NCBI GenBank assembly: GCA_016219185.1
Contig: JACRBZ010000086.1
Location: 1 to 64,000 of the forward strand
Source of the DNA: Deltaproteobacteria bacterium
GTDB taxonomy: Bacteria; Desulfobacterota; Desulfobacteria; Desulfobacterales; Desulfatirhabdiaceae
Direction: 5' to 3'
Length of the DNA stretch: 64,000 bases
Each line of letters starts with the position of its first letter. Within the stretch, counting starts at the first letter, position 1. Under the pieces are notes generated by a model. It ran no database searches. It saw nothing but the letters and a program-made list of their open reading frames with translations, and was not told the DNA's origin. The position numbers were made by a program, and so were the translations under genes. Below are positions 7,841 through 16,131 of this stretch, piece after piece.

Positions 7841-7885
7841 AAAATAAGGGATTATGGCTAAATGCTATAATCCTTTATTTTTTTC
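7841..7885 (+). terminator. Strong terminator, probably from the old tRNA-Phe unit
   Basis: Bases 7841-7858 and 7864-7881 form a nearly perfect 18-bp stem with a TAAAT loop, closed by A-T pairs and followed by a T-run. It lies 8 bases after the tRNA remnant, which suggests it ended the original tRNA transcript. Confidence 0.8.
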
Positions 7886-8605
7886 TGTAATTTTTATCCA
7901 GCATCTATCCAGTTTTTTTCCTGTCGTGTGTAAACTTTTCAATCAAAAAAGCAGGACAAAAAAAAACTTCAAGCTCTTCCCCGCTGGAATGCTTACGGCT
8001 TTAACCCGGATCCATTGGCCCGGCTCGCTCATGGCCGTGTATTGCTTGTTTCGGCCTTGAAACCCATGCTGAAACCTTTCGGAAAGATTCCAGGAAAAAC
8101 TCGGCATCGATGCTTTGAAACAAGGTTCTTGATCCGGTTTTAGACTTCCGCAGGTATTCCGGTATGTTCTGCTGGCACTCGCCTGAATCAAACCCCTCGC
8201 ATATTGTTCCGGAATGATGGCCGGACCCTCCTGGATGATTTCAGCCTGATTTCCGAACGGGGAAGCAGATTCTTTCAATGACAGCCCCCTGTAGTCCCGC
8301 TGGTGATGACTTCGGGCAGTGACGCATGGGGTTGGGGTCGAAAAGAACCGCTCTGCGCCCAGGGTCATCTATTCGGAATGCGTCAATTCGTTTGACACGC
8401 ATATCAGCTTTATCATAGGGTATTTTTGGATAAATTTTGAAATTACAGCCCGATCAAGTAACGGAAGCAAAAGATTGCGGTCAGGAGACGGAATAATACC
8501 ATTAGTATCGTCAAAGATGGCCGTACTCAAGAATAATGCAAGTACGGTTGATATTTCAAAAACGGTTAATCGCAATTTCGGGTAGCCCGCACATACGAAA
8601 CGGCG
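7886..8605. other. 720-bp stretch with no supported gene
   Basis: Open frames of 83-141 codons exist on both strands (for example 7943-8368 minus and 8369-8620 minus), but they overlap each other, lack ribosome-binding sites and have atypical composition. I see no family similarity. It may be decayed chromosomal sequence beside the integration site. Confidence 0.5.
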
Positions 8606-9103
8606 ATGAGCCAAAAACATCTCCTTTCAGTGATCATTTCTCCCGATACCTACCACAGCACCATTGCACCGAATACAGATCCGATTGTCCTGCTGCTTGA
8701 TCCAGAAGGCTCAGACTACGAATTTATCGCTTTTACACAACAAGCGGGATGCATTCAGGAGCTGGACGATTCAGTATTTCATCATTTACGGAAGGAACTG
8801 TTGAATCTGTTTAGTGGAACTTCGTGCAAGGAAGCATGGGAGCTGTCTCAAAAAATTCTTCATGTTGTCAGCAACCACATTCCTGGAAAACCGAACATAA
8901 ATTCCGATATGCGAGTAAAAAAAATTATTGAAAAGCGAAGACGGGAACCGCCGGACCACATCCGCATCCAGGATCTCGAAAAGGATTTCGGATTCACCGA
9001 TGGAAACTGGTGCAAACCGTATGAACTTGGCATGACGCAGCAAGATGTGGACCGTATCACATGTGAAGATATTCACGGATGGCCCCCAGGATGCTTATAC
9101 TGA
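8606..9103 (+). CDS. Uncharacterised protein
   Basis: 165 residues with a normal globular composition. No family is recognised and no signal peptide or membrane segment is present. A basic helix (about 109-122, KKIIEKRRREPPD) precedes an acidic C-terminal part. It overlaps the next ORF by 25 nt and both point towards the E1 genes, so the three may be co-transcribed. No clear Shine-Dalgarno sequence precedes the ATG. It may be a decayed gene. Confidence 0.45.
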   Translation: MSQKHLLSVIISPDTYHSTIAPNTDPIVLLLDPEGSDYEFIAFTQQAGCIQELDDSVFHHLRKELLNLFSGTSCKEAWELSQKILHVVSNHIPGKPNINSDMRVKKIIEKRRREPPDHIRIQDLEKDFGFTDGNWCKPYELGMTQQDVDRITCEDIHGWPPGCLY

Positions 9104-9333
9104 TAAAGGCCGTCGATCAGCTTATCGAAAAGCGCAGTCTGAGCCGGACGCGATGTAATGAGGTGGCGGGGCATCTGTTAAAGGATCAATGCGTTGAGTC
9201 ATGCATGCTCGACGGCCATTACGTGATGGTTGCAACGGCAATCAATACCCTGGGCATGTCGAACCGGACTATCGTCTCGGAACCCTTCATGATTGGAAAG
9301 GATTATGGAAATGGATTTATGGAAGCTATATGA
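9079..9333 (+). CDS. Small uncharacterised protein before the E1 genes
   Basis: 84 residues; an alternative ATG at 9091 would give 80. It is not recognised. It overlaps the preceding ORF by 25 nt and the start of the E1 alpha gene by 29 nt, which is long for coupled genes. Either the E1 start lies inside this reading frame for translational coupling, or this ORF is not real. Confidence 0.4.
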   Translation: MAPRMLILIKAVDQLIEKRSLSRTRCNEVAGHLLKDQCVESCMLDGHYVMVATAINTLGMSNRTIVSEPFMIGKDYGNGFMEAI

Positions 9334-10339
9334 AATGATGCTGAGGAGCAGACTGTTCGAAGAAAGCGTTACCAGGATCTGGAACGAAGGGTTCATCTCC
9401 GGGGAAATGCATTTAGGAATCGGGGAGGAGGGCATTGTTGCCGGTATCGTAGACAACCTGGAAGAAGGAGATGCCATGGCGTTGGATCACCGAGGAACGC
9501 CCCCGATGGTCATGCGGGGAATTCCGTTAACCTCCCTATTGAAAGAATTTATGGGATTTAAAGACGGACTCTGCGGCGGCAAAGGGGGGCACATGCATCT
9601 GTTTTCCCGGGAAAAGGCTATGGTTTCTTCCGGAATACTCGGCTCATCCGGGCCGGCGGCTGCAGGCTTTGCCCTTGCCGCGCAATATCAGAAAGCGGGC
9701 AGCCTGGCCGTCGCTTTTTTTGGTGAAGGCACCATGAACCAGGGCATGCTCCTGGAAAGCATGAACCTGGCCGTCGCCTGGGGCCTTCCGGTGATATTTG
9801 TCTGCAAGGATAACAAAATGGCGATCTCGACGGTCTCTTCATCGGTTACGGGCGGGAATCTTCTGGAAAGGGCCGCATCTTTCGGCATGGACAGCTATGA
9901 AATCGACGGCAGCGATGTCGAAATATGCTGGGAAACAGCCCGGCAGGCAGCGGCGGATTCCCGCAAGAAAAAGGTGCCGTCATATATCCACGCCCATTGT
10001 TTCAGACGTGAAGGCCATTTCCTTGGCGATCCTCTGTTGCGGATCTCGAAAAATCCGCTGAAGGAGATCGGTGGAATCGCCGGGTCACTGCTGAAATCAT
10101 CGGTAAAATTGAAAGGGGCATCTGTCTCCGGTCGTGCAGGAAGCATGAAAACCATATTCTCGATTGTGGGAAAAACCGCCCGAGACCAAATTATCCGTCC
10201 CAGAGATCCGATAGCCGTGACCAGGGAAAAACTCAATAAAGACAAACAGCGCTTGGAAAATATAGAATCCAGAGTGAAAGCGGAAATCGACCTGGCGGTT
10301 AATGCTTGTTCCAAACAGGGAACCAGGGGAAAGGGATGA
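9305..10339 (+). CDS. 2-oxoacid dehydrogenase E1 alpha subunit (AcoA-like)
   Basis: Alpha chain of a thiamine-diphosphate-dependent E1 component, 344 residues from the ATG at 9305 (an ATG at 9311 and a TTG at 9293 are alternatives). The TPP/Mg motif spans GEGTMNQG (140-147) to KDN, where most relatives have GDG; the Asp-to-Glu change is conservative. The segment GGKGGHMH, common in AcoA/PdhA chains, is intact. The C-terminal third (about 250-340) is unusually long and basic. The beta subunit follows 3 nt downstream. No E2 or E3 gene is in the window, so the acyl acceptor is unknown; acetoin, pyruvate or branched-chain substrates cannot be told apart. Confidence 0.85.
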   Translation: MEMDLWKLYEMMLRSRLFEESVTRIWNEGFISGEMHLGIGEEGIVAGIVDNLEEGDAMALDHRGTPPMVMRGIPLTSLLKEFMGFKDGLCGGKGGHMHLFSREKAMVSSGILGSSGPAAAGFALAAQYQKAGSLAVAFFGEGTMNQGMLLESMNLAVAWGLPVIFVCKDNKMAISTVSSSVTGGNLLERAASFGMDSYEIDGSDVEICWETARQAAADSRKKKVPSYIHAHCFRREGHFLGDPLLRISKNPLKEIGGIAGSLLKSSVKLKGASVSGRAGSMKTIFSIVGKTARDQIIRPRDPIAVTREKLNKDKQRLENIESRVKAEIDLAVNACSKQGTRGKG

Positions 10340-10342
10340 AAC

Positions 10343-11371
10343 ATGAGATCCATGACGTTTGACCAAGCCATTGAAGATGCCCTCGCATATGCGATGGCAA
10401 AAGACAGCCGGATTTTTATTATGGGGGAAGATGTGCACTTGCTGCGGGTAAATCTATTCGCCAGATTCGGGAAGGACCGCGTCCGATCGGCCCCGATCAG
10501 CGAAAGCGCTTTTCTTGGCGCAGCGGTAACGGCGGCAATGGCGGGCTGCCGACCAGTTGTGGAAATCATGATGATCGACTTCATAACGGTTGCCATTGAT
10601 GCGCTCGTCAACCATGCAGCGAAAATCGATGCTTTCACTGACGGGAAATGGCAGGCGCCGCTGGTTGTAAGAACCTCCTGCGGCGGCGGGTATGGTGACG
10701 GCGGTCAGCACGAGCAGAGCCTGTGGGGATGGCTTGCCCACATCCCCGGCCTGTCAGTCGTAGTTCCGTCCAATCCTGCGGATGCCGGCGGATTGATGCT
10801 TTCTGCGATAGCGGACGACAATCCAGTGATATTCATGGAGCACAAACTGCTGGCAGGATACTGGCTCGATTATCTCGGCTCGGGAGGGCGAGCAAACGTA
10901 TCCTTCGATATTCCCAAGGATGGCGCTTGCGGGATGACCCCCGACATATGGGAACCTGTCCCCATCGGAAAAGCCAGAATCGTAAGAAAAGGGGGTGATC
11001 TTACCATCATCAGCGTGGGCGTCGGCGTTCACCGATCCATTGCGGCAGCGGCCATGCTGGAGAAAAAGGGCATTTCTTCGACAGTCATTGATTTAAGGAG
11101 CGTATTCCCTTTGGATGAGGCATGTATCTGCGATTCAGTAAAAGAGACACAGAATCTGATCGTGGTGGATGAAGATTATAAACGCTTCGGGTTGTCCGGT
11201 GAAATTGCGGCCATTCTGCTGGAAAACCGCATCCGCTTCAATTTCAAAAGGGTATGCACTGATACGACCATCCCCTATGCGCGGGAACTGGAAGACCGGG
11301 CGCTTCCCGGGGTTGACCGGATCATGAAAACAGCAGAAAGACTGATGGCTGAAAAACATTTGGAAGGATGA
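10343..11371 (+). CDS. 2-oxoacid dehydrogenase E1 beta subunit (AcoB-like)
   Basis: 342 residues, partner of the alpha subunit just upstream. It has the GED motif near the N-terminus, the PISE segment whose Glu activates thiamine diphosphate, and a C-terminal transketolase-like domain (about 205-330). An AAGG sequence lies near the ATG. It is converged on by the PilZ gene, with only 13 bp between the two stop codons. An E1 pair without E2/E3 suggests either a distant lipoyl partner or a different electron acceptor. Confidence 0.88.
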   Translation: MRSMTFDQAIEDALAYAMAKDSRIFIMGEDVHLLRVNLFARFGKDRVRSAPISESAFLGAAVTAAMAGCRPVVEIMMIDFITVAIDALVNHAAKIDAFTDGKWQAPLVVRTSCGGGYGDGGQHEQSLWGWLAHIPGLSVVVPSNPADAGGLMLSAIADDNPVIFMEHKLLAGYWLDYLGSGGRANVSFDIPKDGACGMTPDIWEPVPIGKARIVRKGGDLTIISVGVGVHRSIAAAAMLEKKGISSTVIDLRSVFPLDEACICDSVKETQNLIVVDEDYKRFGLSGEIAAILLENRIRFNFKRVCTDTTIPYARELEDRALPGVDRIMKTAERLMAEKHLEG

Positions 11372-11384
11372 TTCTATGAATCCA

Positions 11385-12149
11385 TTATGGATTATCCGGA
11401 ATTTCTGTAATTTTTCCTTTAGATTTGGTCCGATAATGGGATTTGACAAAAGCGACGATGGCAGCTACTTGCTGGTCTTTATTTCCGATGAAATCTATTC
11501 CTGAAAAGTAATGCCCTGTGGCATTTATTAGGTTGGAATGAACAAGGCGGCCCTTCACCTTCACGTCGTTACCGTCTATATCCATGGTTATCAGCATGAC
11601 AAATGCGCCTTGCAAGGGCGCCTGCGTTTCTAAAAGAATGCCGCTCTGGCTCAGGTTGACGGTCCGACCTTTTCCATGGCCCATGGCTTTGCCCCTGTTA
11701 TCGTAAATAATATATTTCACAAAGGTGGAAGTTTCGATTCTCGTATGCCGCCGTTGTTCCCTTGTACCTGAATGATTCTGATTTTCTGCCGTAACAGCGG
11801 CCGCTTGCTGATCATTTTTTCCGATGAAATCAATTCCGGAAAAGTAATATCCAGGGGTACTTTGCATGTTGGTAGAGACAAGACGGCCCTTCACCTTCAT
11901 GCCCTTGCCATCCAGATAAATGGTCATCAATATGACGAATGCACCATTCAAGGATTTTCGCGTTTCTAAAAGAATACCGTTCCTGCTCAGGTTAATGGCC
12001 CAACCTTCTCCATAATCCGTGTCCTTTCCTTTGTTATCGAAAATAATATATTCCACACGGGCGGAAGTTTCGACTCTTGGACTTCGCCGTTGTTCTTTTG
12101 TATCTGATTGATTCTGTTTTTCTTCCATGACAGTCTTAATCGGCTTCAC
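11385..12149 (-). CDS. Tandem PilZ-domain protein (c-di-GMP receptor)
   Basis: 254 residues made of two very similar PilZ domains (about 20-115 and 130-230), clearly an internal duplication. Each keeps the c-di-GMP motif: RRSPR with NLSRNG in the first and RRHTR with NLSQSG in the second. Both copies should therefore bind c-di-GMP. No transmembrane segment or output domain is present, so it is probably a cytoplasmic adaptor. The start is a GTG at 12149; an ATG at 12128 is an alternative, and neither has a good ribosome-binding site. Confidence 0.88.
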   Translation of the reverse strand: MKPIKTVMEEKQNQSDTKEQRRSPRVETSARVEYIIFDNKGKDTDYGEGWAINLSRNGILLETRKSLNGAFVILMTIYLDGKGMKVKGRLVSTNMQSTPGYYFSGIDFIGKNDQQAAAVTAENQNHSGTREQRRHTRIETSTFVKYIIYDNRGKAMGHGKGRTVNLSQSGILLETQAPLQGAFVMLITMDIDGNDVKVKGRLVHSNLINATGHYFSGIDFIGNKDQQVAAIVAFVKSHYRTKSKGKITEIPDNP

Positions 12150-12247
12150 TTATATCGGCATATCGGATGGCAAATAATTTAAGCCGGTTTCTCCCGATGC
12201 TACAGATTGATGTTTGTTTTCTTTAATTTCATGCGAATGTAAAGGGA

Positions 12248-12334
12248 ATAAGGCAAGGGGTAATCTGGCCATCGTTCTTTCCGGTGGCTATTGCCCATGG
12301 ACGAAAGCCGTTTACCCCTTAGCTGTCGCCTTAT
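12248..12334. other. Structured intergenic palindrome (possible ncRNA)
   Basis: In the 341-bp gap 12150-12490, ATAAGGC (12248-12254) pairs with GCCTTAT (12328-12334) and AAGGGGTAA (12255-12263) pairs with TTACCCCTT (12312-12320). A 7-nt bulge lies on the 3' side. Inside are one or two small GC-rich hairpins (around GGCCA/TGGCT). No riboswitch family fits. The rest of the gap holds a tandem 14-bp repeat (12399-12412, 12413-12426) and the perfect palindrome TTGACAATTGTCAA (12466-12479). Confidence 0.55.
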
Positions 12335-12490
12335 AAATGTTAATTCATTATCTCGCAATAAACATGCCGCATGCTTTTGAAGCGTTCAGGTGGCAGACGG
12401 CTTGAAATGGCTGGCTTGAAACGGCTATGGCGCTATCGCGCGTATGGGAGAGGGCACAGGCTTTCTTGACAATTGTCAACATTCTGACGT

Positions 12491-13189
12491 TTAGTCTCGC
12501 ATTGCAATCAGCTGATCCTTTGCCCTGATCTTCTGTTCAGCATCATCCAGAGACTTTCCCAGATAAACCGACATCATTTTTCCACCGATTTTCCTGAACC
12601 CCCTGTAATACCCTCCTGATTGCTGGATACTCCAACCGACGATGTTTAACGATTGTTTAACTCTGTCCTGCCTAACTTCCTTGTTTAACTCTTGCTTTTT
12701 TAACTGTTCAATGGAATTGTTTAATTCATTATTTAACTCTACCTGCTCTTTTAACCTCGCATCATACAACTTGTTTAAATCAAGCTCAGCTGTTAGCATT
12801 TGTTTAACCTGTTCAAGCTCTTGCGTAACCTTATTTAACCTATCATCGTTGTTTAGTTGCTGTTTAACTCCGTCTAATTCTTGTTTAACTGTAGTTAGCT
12901 GCTCGTCAATGTTTAACTGGCTATTTAACTCTTGCAACCTGCCCAACTCTTGTTTAACCGTTTCAAGTCCTTGTTTAACTTGATTGTTTAACTGTTCGTC
13001 GTTACTTAACGATTTGTTTAACTCAATTAAAATCGGTGCGTATTGCTTGAAAGTCACCTGGCTCATCCCGGCTATTTCCGGCAATGACTTTGAAAGCATC
13101 GTATATACTCTCGCCCATGATCCGTTTTCAGAATAAAGCTGTTCAATCCTGGCCCGGTGCATGACTAAAATTTCTGCTGGTTTCATCAT
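12491..13189 (-). CDS. KfrA-like coiled-coil protein encoded by TGTTTAAC-rich DNA
   Basis: 232 residues; ATGATG start with AAAAGGGGG directly upstream. Residues 1-60 look like a helix-turn-helix region, 60-180 are a long coiled coil of repeating LN and VKQ/QEL units, and the C-terminus (about 190-228) has a YYRGFRKIGGK..VYLGKSL pattern found in other uncharacterised proteins. The layout resembles plasmid KfrA, a DNA-binding coiled-coil autoregulator, but I see no direct family match. The gene contains about eleven exact TGTTTAAC octamers (as GTTAAACA in the sense strand) read in two different frames, which argues for selection on the DNA itself. Its function is inferred only from layout. Confidence 0.8.
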   Translation of the reverse strand: MMKPAEILVMHRARIEQLYSENGSWARVYTMLSKSLPEIAGMSQVTFKQYAPILIELNKSLSNDEQLNNQVKQGLETVKQELGRLQELNSQLNIDEQLTTVKQELDGVKQQLNNDDRLNKVTQELEQVKQMLTAELDLNKLYDARLKEQVELNNELNNSIEQLKKQELNKEVRQDRVKQSLNIVGWSIQQSGGYYRGFRKIGGKMMSVYLGKSLDDAEQKIRAKDQLIAMRD

Positions 13190-13273
13190 CCCCCTTTTCG
13201 CGAATATTGTTTAACCATTGTCTATCCACGTCCCGGGGAAATGTCAAGTAAAATTGTTTAACACATGTTTAAC
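12643..13273. repeat. Array of TGTTTAAC octamers
   Basis: About 14 exact copies of TGTTTAAC occur in 631 bp, plus near copies such as ATTTAAC and TTTTAAC. Three copies lie in the non-coding leader at 13208-13215, 13255-13262 and 13266-13273; the last two start 11 bp apart. All run in the same orientation. An 8-mer would be expected less than once in the whole window on one strand. Confidence 0.85.
13208..13273 (-). promoter_or_regulatory. Sigma70-type promoter flanked by TGTTTAAC boxes
   Basis: On the minus strand TTGACA (13242-13247) is followed by a 17-bp spacer and TAGACA (13219-13224). One TGTTTAAC box overlaps the start region (13208-13215) and two lie just upstream of the -35 (13255-13262, 13266-13273). 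This arrangement suits repression or looping by a protein that binds the box, perhaps the coiled-coil protein encoded downstream. Confidence 0.65.
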
Positions 13274-13393
13274 CCTGAAAATTGATTTTGCAACAAAGAA
13301 AATCCGCTTCCCACATGAGAAAAACAATAAAAAGCCCGCCTCAGAAAACGAGCCCAAATTACACTTGACCACTTCCCGGGGCTCTGCTACTCA

Positions 13394-13606
13394 TCAATCT
13401 TCAAAAATCAATTTCTTAATGCGCAAAATAACGCTTTGAAATCCCCTTTCGCCGTGAAACCAGACAGACAAAAGCAGCCGATCCCAAGCACGCTGTTCTG
13501 CATTATACAGGTTAAGGCCTTCCATGGGGAAGGCAACCCCGCGGTTATTGTCGGCTTTGAAAATCGGGATGTTTTCGTCGTCATTGGATAGATCGGTCAG
13601 GAACCA
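13394..13606 (-). pseudogene. Open 70-codon frame without a start (gene remnant?)
   Basis: Between a TAA at 13607 and a TGA at 13394 an uninterrupted frame reads a normal-looking sequence (..FKADNNRGVAFPMEGLNLYN..). No ATG, GTG or TTG occurs near its 5' end; the first ATG lies mid-frame. It may be the C-terminal remnant of a lost gene. The rest of the 13190-13618 gap holds the promoter above and a possible weak hairpin near 13331-13354. Confidence 0.3.
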
Positions 13607-13633
13607 TTAACCCGAAACATGAAAGGAATCAAA

Positions 13634-15904
13634 ATGAAGGAACAATTATCCGACACACTTGTCCTTTCCTCATGGTGGCGCCGTAGTGTGGCAATCGTTT
13701 TTGTTTGCGGCATGGCGGTGTTAATCTTCATGTCCGTACAAGCCTACCGGTTTGCTCCTCCGATTCCGGAAAAAGTGGTTGACACCGCCGGCAAGATCAT
13801 TTTTAGCGGGACGGACATCGAATCCGGCCAACAGGTCTTTTTGAAATACGCCTTGATGCAAAACGGATCCATATGGGGCCATGGTTCTTATCTGGGTCCG
13901 GATTTCTCCGCGCAGTACCTTCGCGGGTTGTCGATCGATACCGGTAGTGCGATTGCCAGACAGGAATGCATCGATTTATCGTCGCTGAACGCAGAACAGC
14001 AGCAATCACTGATAGAGGCCAGGATTGCCGGACTTCTCAAGGAAAATCGCTACAATCCCGTATCAAAAGAATTGACCTTCATTGATCCCGAAAAAGTCTC
14101 GTATCAGCGGCAGCTCAAAGTCTGGACCGATTATTTTCTTCAGTCCAAGGAAAATGCGGGACTGCCGAGCAAATACATACACGACCCCGAGGAGATTCGT
14201 CAACTGACGGCTTTTTTTGCCTGGACCGCATGGGCCAGTGTTGCCAAACGTCCGGATAAACCCTATTCGTATACCAACAATTTCCCTTATGACCCGGTGG
14301 TCGGCAACCGTCTTACGGCCGATGCCCTTCTCTGGAGCGCCCTGAGCGTTGTCATGCTGCTGGCCGGGCTGGCTCTGGTACTCTTTACATTCGGCAGGTT
14401 CGATTATCTGGGCTGGAAAGGTGAATACCGGGGGGTTCATGCCCACATGCTGCCCGGTGAGGCCACCGCCGGCCAGAAAGCGATCATCAAGTATTGTCTC
14501 GTTGTAGCCCTGCTTTTTTTGGTGCAGGTCATGATTGGCGGGGCACTGGCTCACTACCGGGCAGAACCCGGGAATTTTTATGGCATTGATCTGGCCCAAT
14601 ATCTGCCGAGTAATATTTTGCGCACCTGGCATCTCCAACTGGCCATTTTCTGGATTGCAACCGCCTATGTCACCGGCGGATTGTTGCTGGCTTCTTCATT
14701 GGGCCAAAATGAACCTCGCGGACAGGCGGTCGGCATTCATATTCTTTTCTGGGCGCTTGTCGTGCTGGTTGCCGGGAGTATGCTGTGCGAGCTTCTTGGG
14801 GTCCACCAGTTTTTCGGCCGGTTATGGTCCTGGTTCGGTCACCAGGGCTGGGAATATCTGGAATTAGGGCGTTTTTGGCAGATCGTTCTTGTGATTGGAT
14901 TAAGCTTCTGGCTATGGCTTCTCTACCGGGCCGTCGCACCGGCCTTTAAGGACCCTGAGCGCAGGGAAATCGCACTGCTCTTCATGGCAGGGGCCGCCGC
15001 CATTCCCTTTTTCTACCTGCCGGCCTTCTTTTTCGGCAGCACCACCAATTTTACGGTCGTGGATACATGGCGTTTCTGGATCATCCACCTGTGGGTGGAG
15101 GGTTTTTTTGAGCTGTTTGTGACTGTTCTGGTTGCCGTCACCTTCTATCAAATGGGTGTGGTTCGCCGTACCAACGTGGTGCGGGTCATTTACATGGATG
15201 CCATACTCTTTCTCTCCGGCGGCATCATCGGTACGGCACACCACTGGTATTGGACCGGGCAGGCCAACTTCACCATGGCATTGGCGGCCCTGTTTTCAGC
15301 ACTCGAAGTGGTCCCCCTCACCCTGTTGACGCTTGACGCCTGGGATTTTATCAAATTGACCGGGACCAAGGAAATAACCGGGACACCGAAAATAACGATT
15401 CCGCACAAATGGGCCTTTTACTTTCTCATGGCCGTCGGGTTCTGGAATTTTGTGGGCGCGGGAATCTTCGGGTTTTTGATCAACATGCCGGTTGTCAGCT
15501 ACTTTGAAGCCGGAACCGTATTGACTTTGAACCATGGCCATGCCGCTTTGCTGGGGGCTTTCGGTATGCTGGGCATGGCGCTTCTCGTGCTGACCCTGCG
15601 CCATGCGCTGACCGAGGAGCAGTGGGTGGTGCCGGAAAAGTTCATCAAGATTTCTTTTTGGGGCTTGAACGCCGGTCTTGCGCTGATGGTAATCACCAAC
15701 TTGTTTCCCGTAGGTGTTTTGCAGTTATGGGACGTGCTCGAAAATGGTTACTGGCATGCGCGGAGCCTTGAATTCATCGGACAGGAACGGATCCGGCTGC
15801 TGGAATGGTGCAGCTTACCGTCGCATGTAGTCTTGATTGCTCTGGGTGTGGTGCCAATGGTGGTTGCTTCTGGCCTAACTTATCTGAAGATACGAAAAGC
15901 CTGA
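13634..15904 (+). CDS. norZ: Quinol-dependent nitric oxide reductase
   Basis: Single-subunit qNOR that reduces two NO to N2O with quinol electrons at the membrane. 756 residues from the ATG at 13634, which has AAGGA 7 nt upstream; the ATG at 13619 is less likely. The N-terminal part is a NorC-like extracytoplasmic extension after one membrane helix (HGSYLGPDFS). The NorB-like core follows with about 12 more helices: a low-spin haem His in RTWHLQLAIFW, the FeB ligands in HLWVEGFFELF (His and Glu) and GTAHHWYW, and the haem ligands in LNHGHAAL. Length and motifs are complete. It stands alone, with its own terminator. It probably serves NO detoxification in an anaerobe (inference). Confidence 0.95.
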   Translation: MKEQLSDTLVLSSWWRRSVAIVFVCGMAVLIFMSVQAYRFAPPIPEKVVDTAGKIIFSGTDIESGQQVFLKYALMQNGSIWGHGSYLGPDFSAQYLRGLSIDTGSAIARQECIDLSSLNAEQQQSLIEARIAGLLKENRYNPVSKELTFIDPEKVSYQRQLKVWTDYFLQSKENAGLPSKYIHDPEEIRQLTAFFAWTAWASVAKRPDKPYSYTNNFPYDPVVGNRLTADALLWSALSVVMLLAGLALVLFTFGRFDYLGWKGEYRGVHAHMLPGEATAGQKAIIKYCLVVALLFLVQVMIGGALAHYRAEPGNFYGIDLAQYLPSNILRTWHLQLAIFWIATAYVTGGLLLASSLGQNEPRGQAVGIHILFWALVVLVAGSMLCELLGVHQFFGRLWSWFGHQGWEYLELGRFWQIVLVIGLSFWLWLLYRAVAPAFKDPERREIALLFMAGAAAIPFFYLPAFFFGSTTNFTVVDTWRFWIIHLWVEGFFELFVTVLVAVTFYQMGVVRRTNVVRVIYMDAILFLSGGIIGTAHHWYWTGQANFTMALAALFSALEVVPLTLLTLDAWDFIKLTGTKEITGTPKITIPHKWAFYFLMAVGFWNFVGAGIFGFLINMPVVSYFEAGTVLTLNHGHAALLGAFGMLGMALLVLTLRHALTEEQWVVPEKFIKISFWGLNAGLALMVITNLFPVGVLQLWDVLENGYWHARSLEFIGQERIRLLEWCSLPSHVVLIALGVVPMVVASGLTYLKIRKA

Positions 15905-15966
15905 TGCAGGCCCATGTAGCAGACTTGAGAACGCTTTTTTGCGAAAACAAGATGGAATGAATGTTC

Positions 15967-16006
15967 CCGCAGGACTGGATTTTTTTGGTCCTGCGGCTGA
16001 CTTTTT
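15967..16006 (+). terminator. Terminator of norZ
   Basis: CCGCAGGAC (15967-15975) pairs perfectly with GTCCTGCGG (15988-15996), with a T-rich 12-nt loop, followed by CTGACTTTTT. It lies about 60 nt after the norZ stop. Confidence 0.8.
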
Positions 16007-16131
16007 AACGACTGAAGGAAGAGGCACCAGTGAGCAACATGAATGACAGAACCTGTATTCTACAAAGAAGGTGCGTATTTGAATAACATCAGCGGGATTG
16101 TCAGCCAGTTAATGAACAGGAATATGTTGCC

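Noticed and set aside
7943..8368. 141-codon frame on the minus strand
   Set aside because: No ribosome-binding site, odd composition, and competing frames on both strands.
12248..12334. c-di-GMP riboswitch for the PilZ gene
   Set aside because: The conserved core bases of the GEMM riboswitch are missing, and the element is not in a position that clearly leads into the PilZ gene.
12640..13273. CRISPR array
   Set aside because: The repeats are only 8 bp, unevenly spaced and mostly inside a coding frame; no spacer-repeat pattern is present anywhere in the window.
13218..13439. 73-codon plus-strand frame
   Set aside because: It runs through the promoter and octamer boxes of the minus-strand gene and has no ribosome-binding site.
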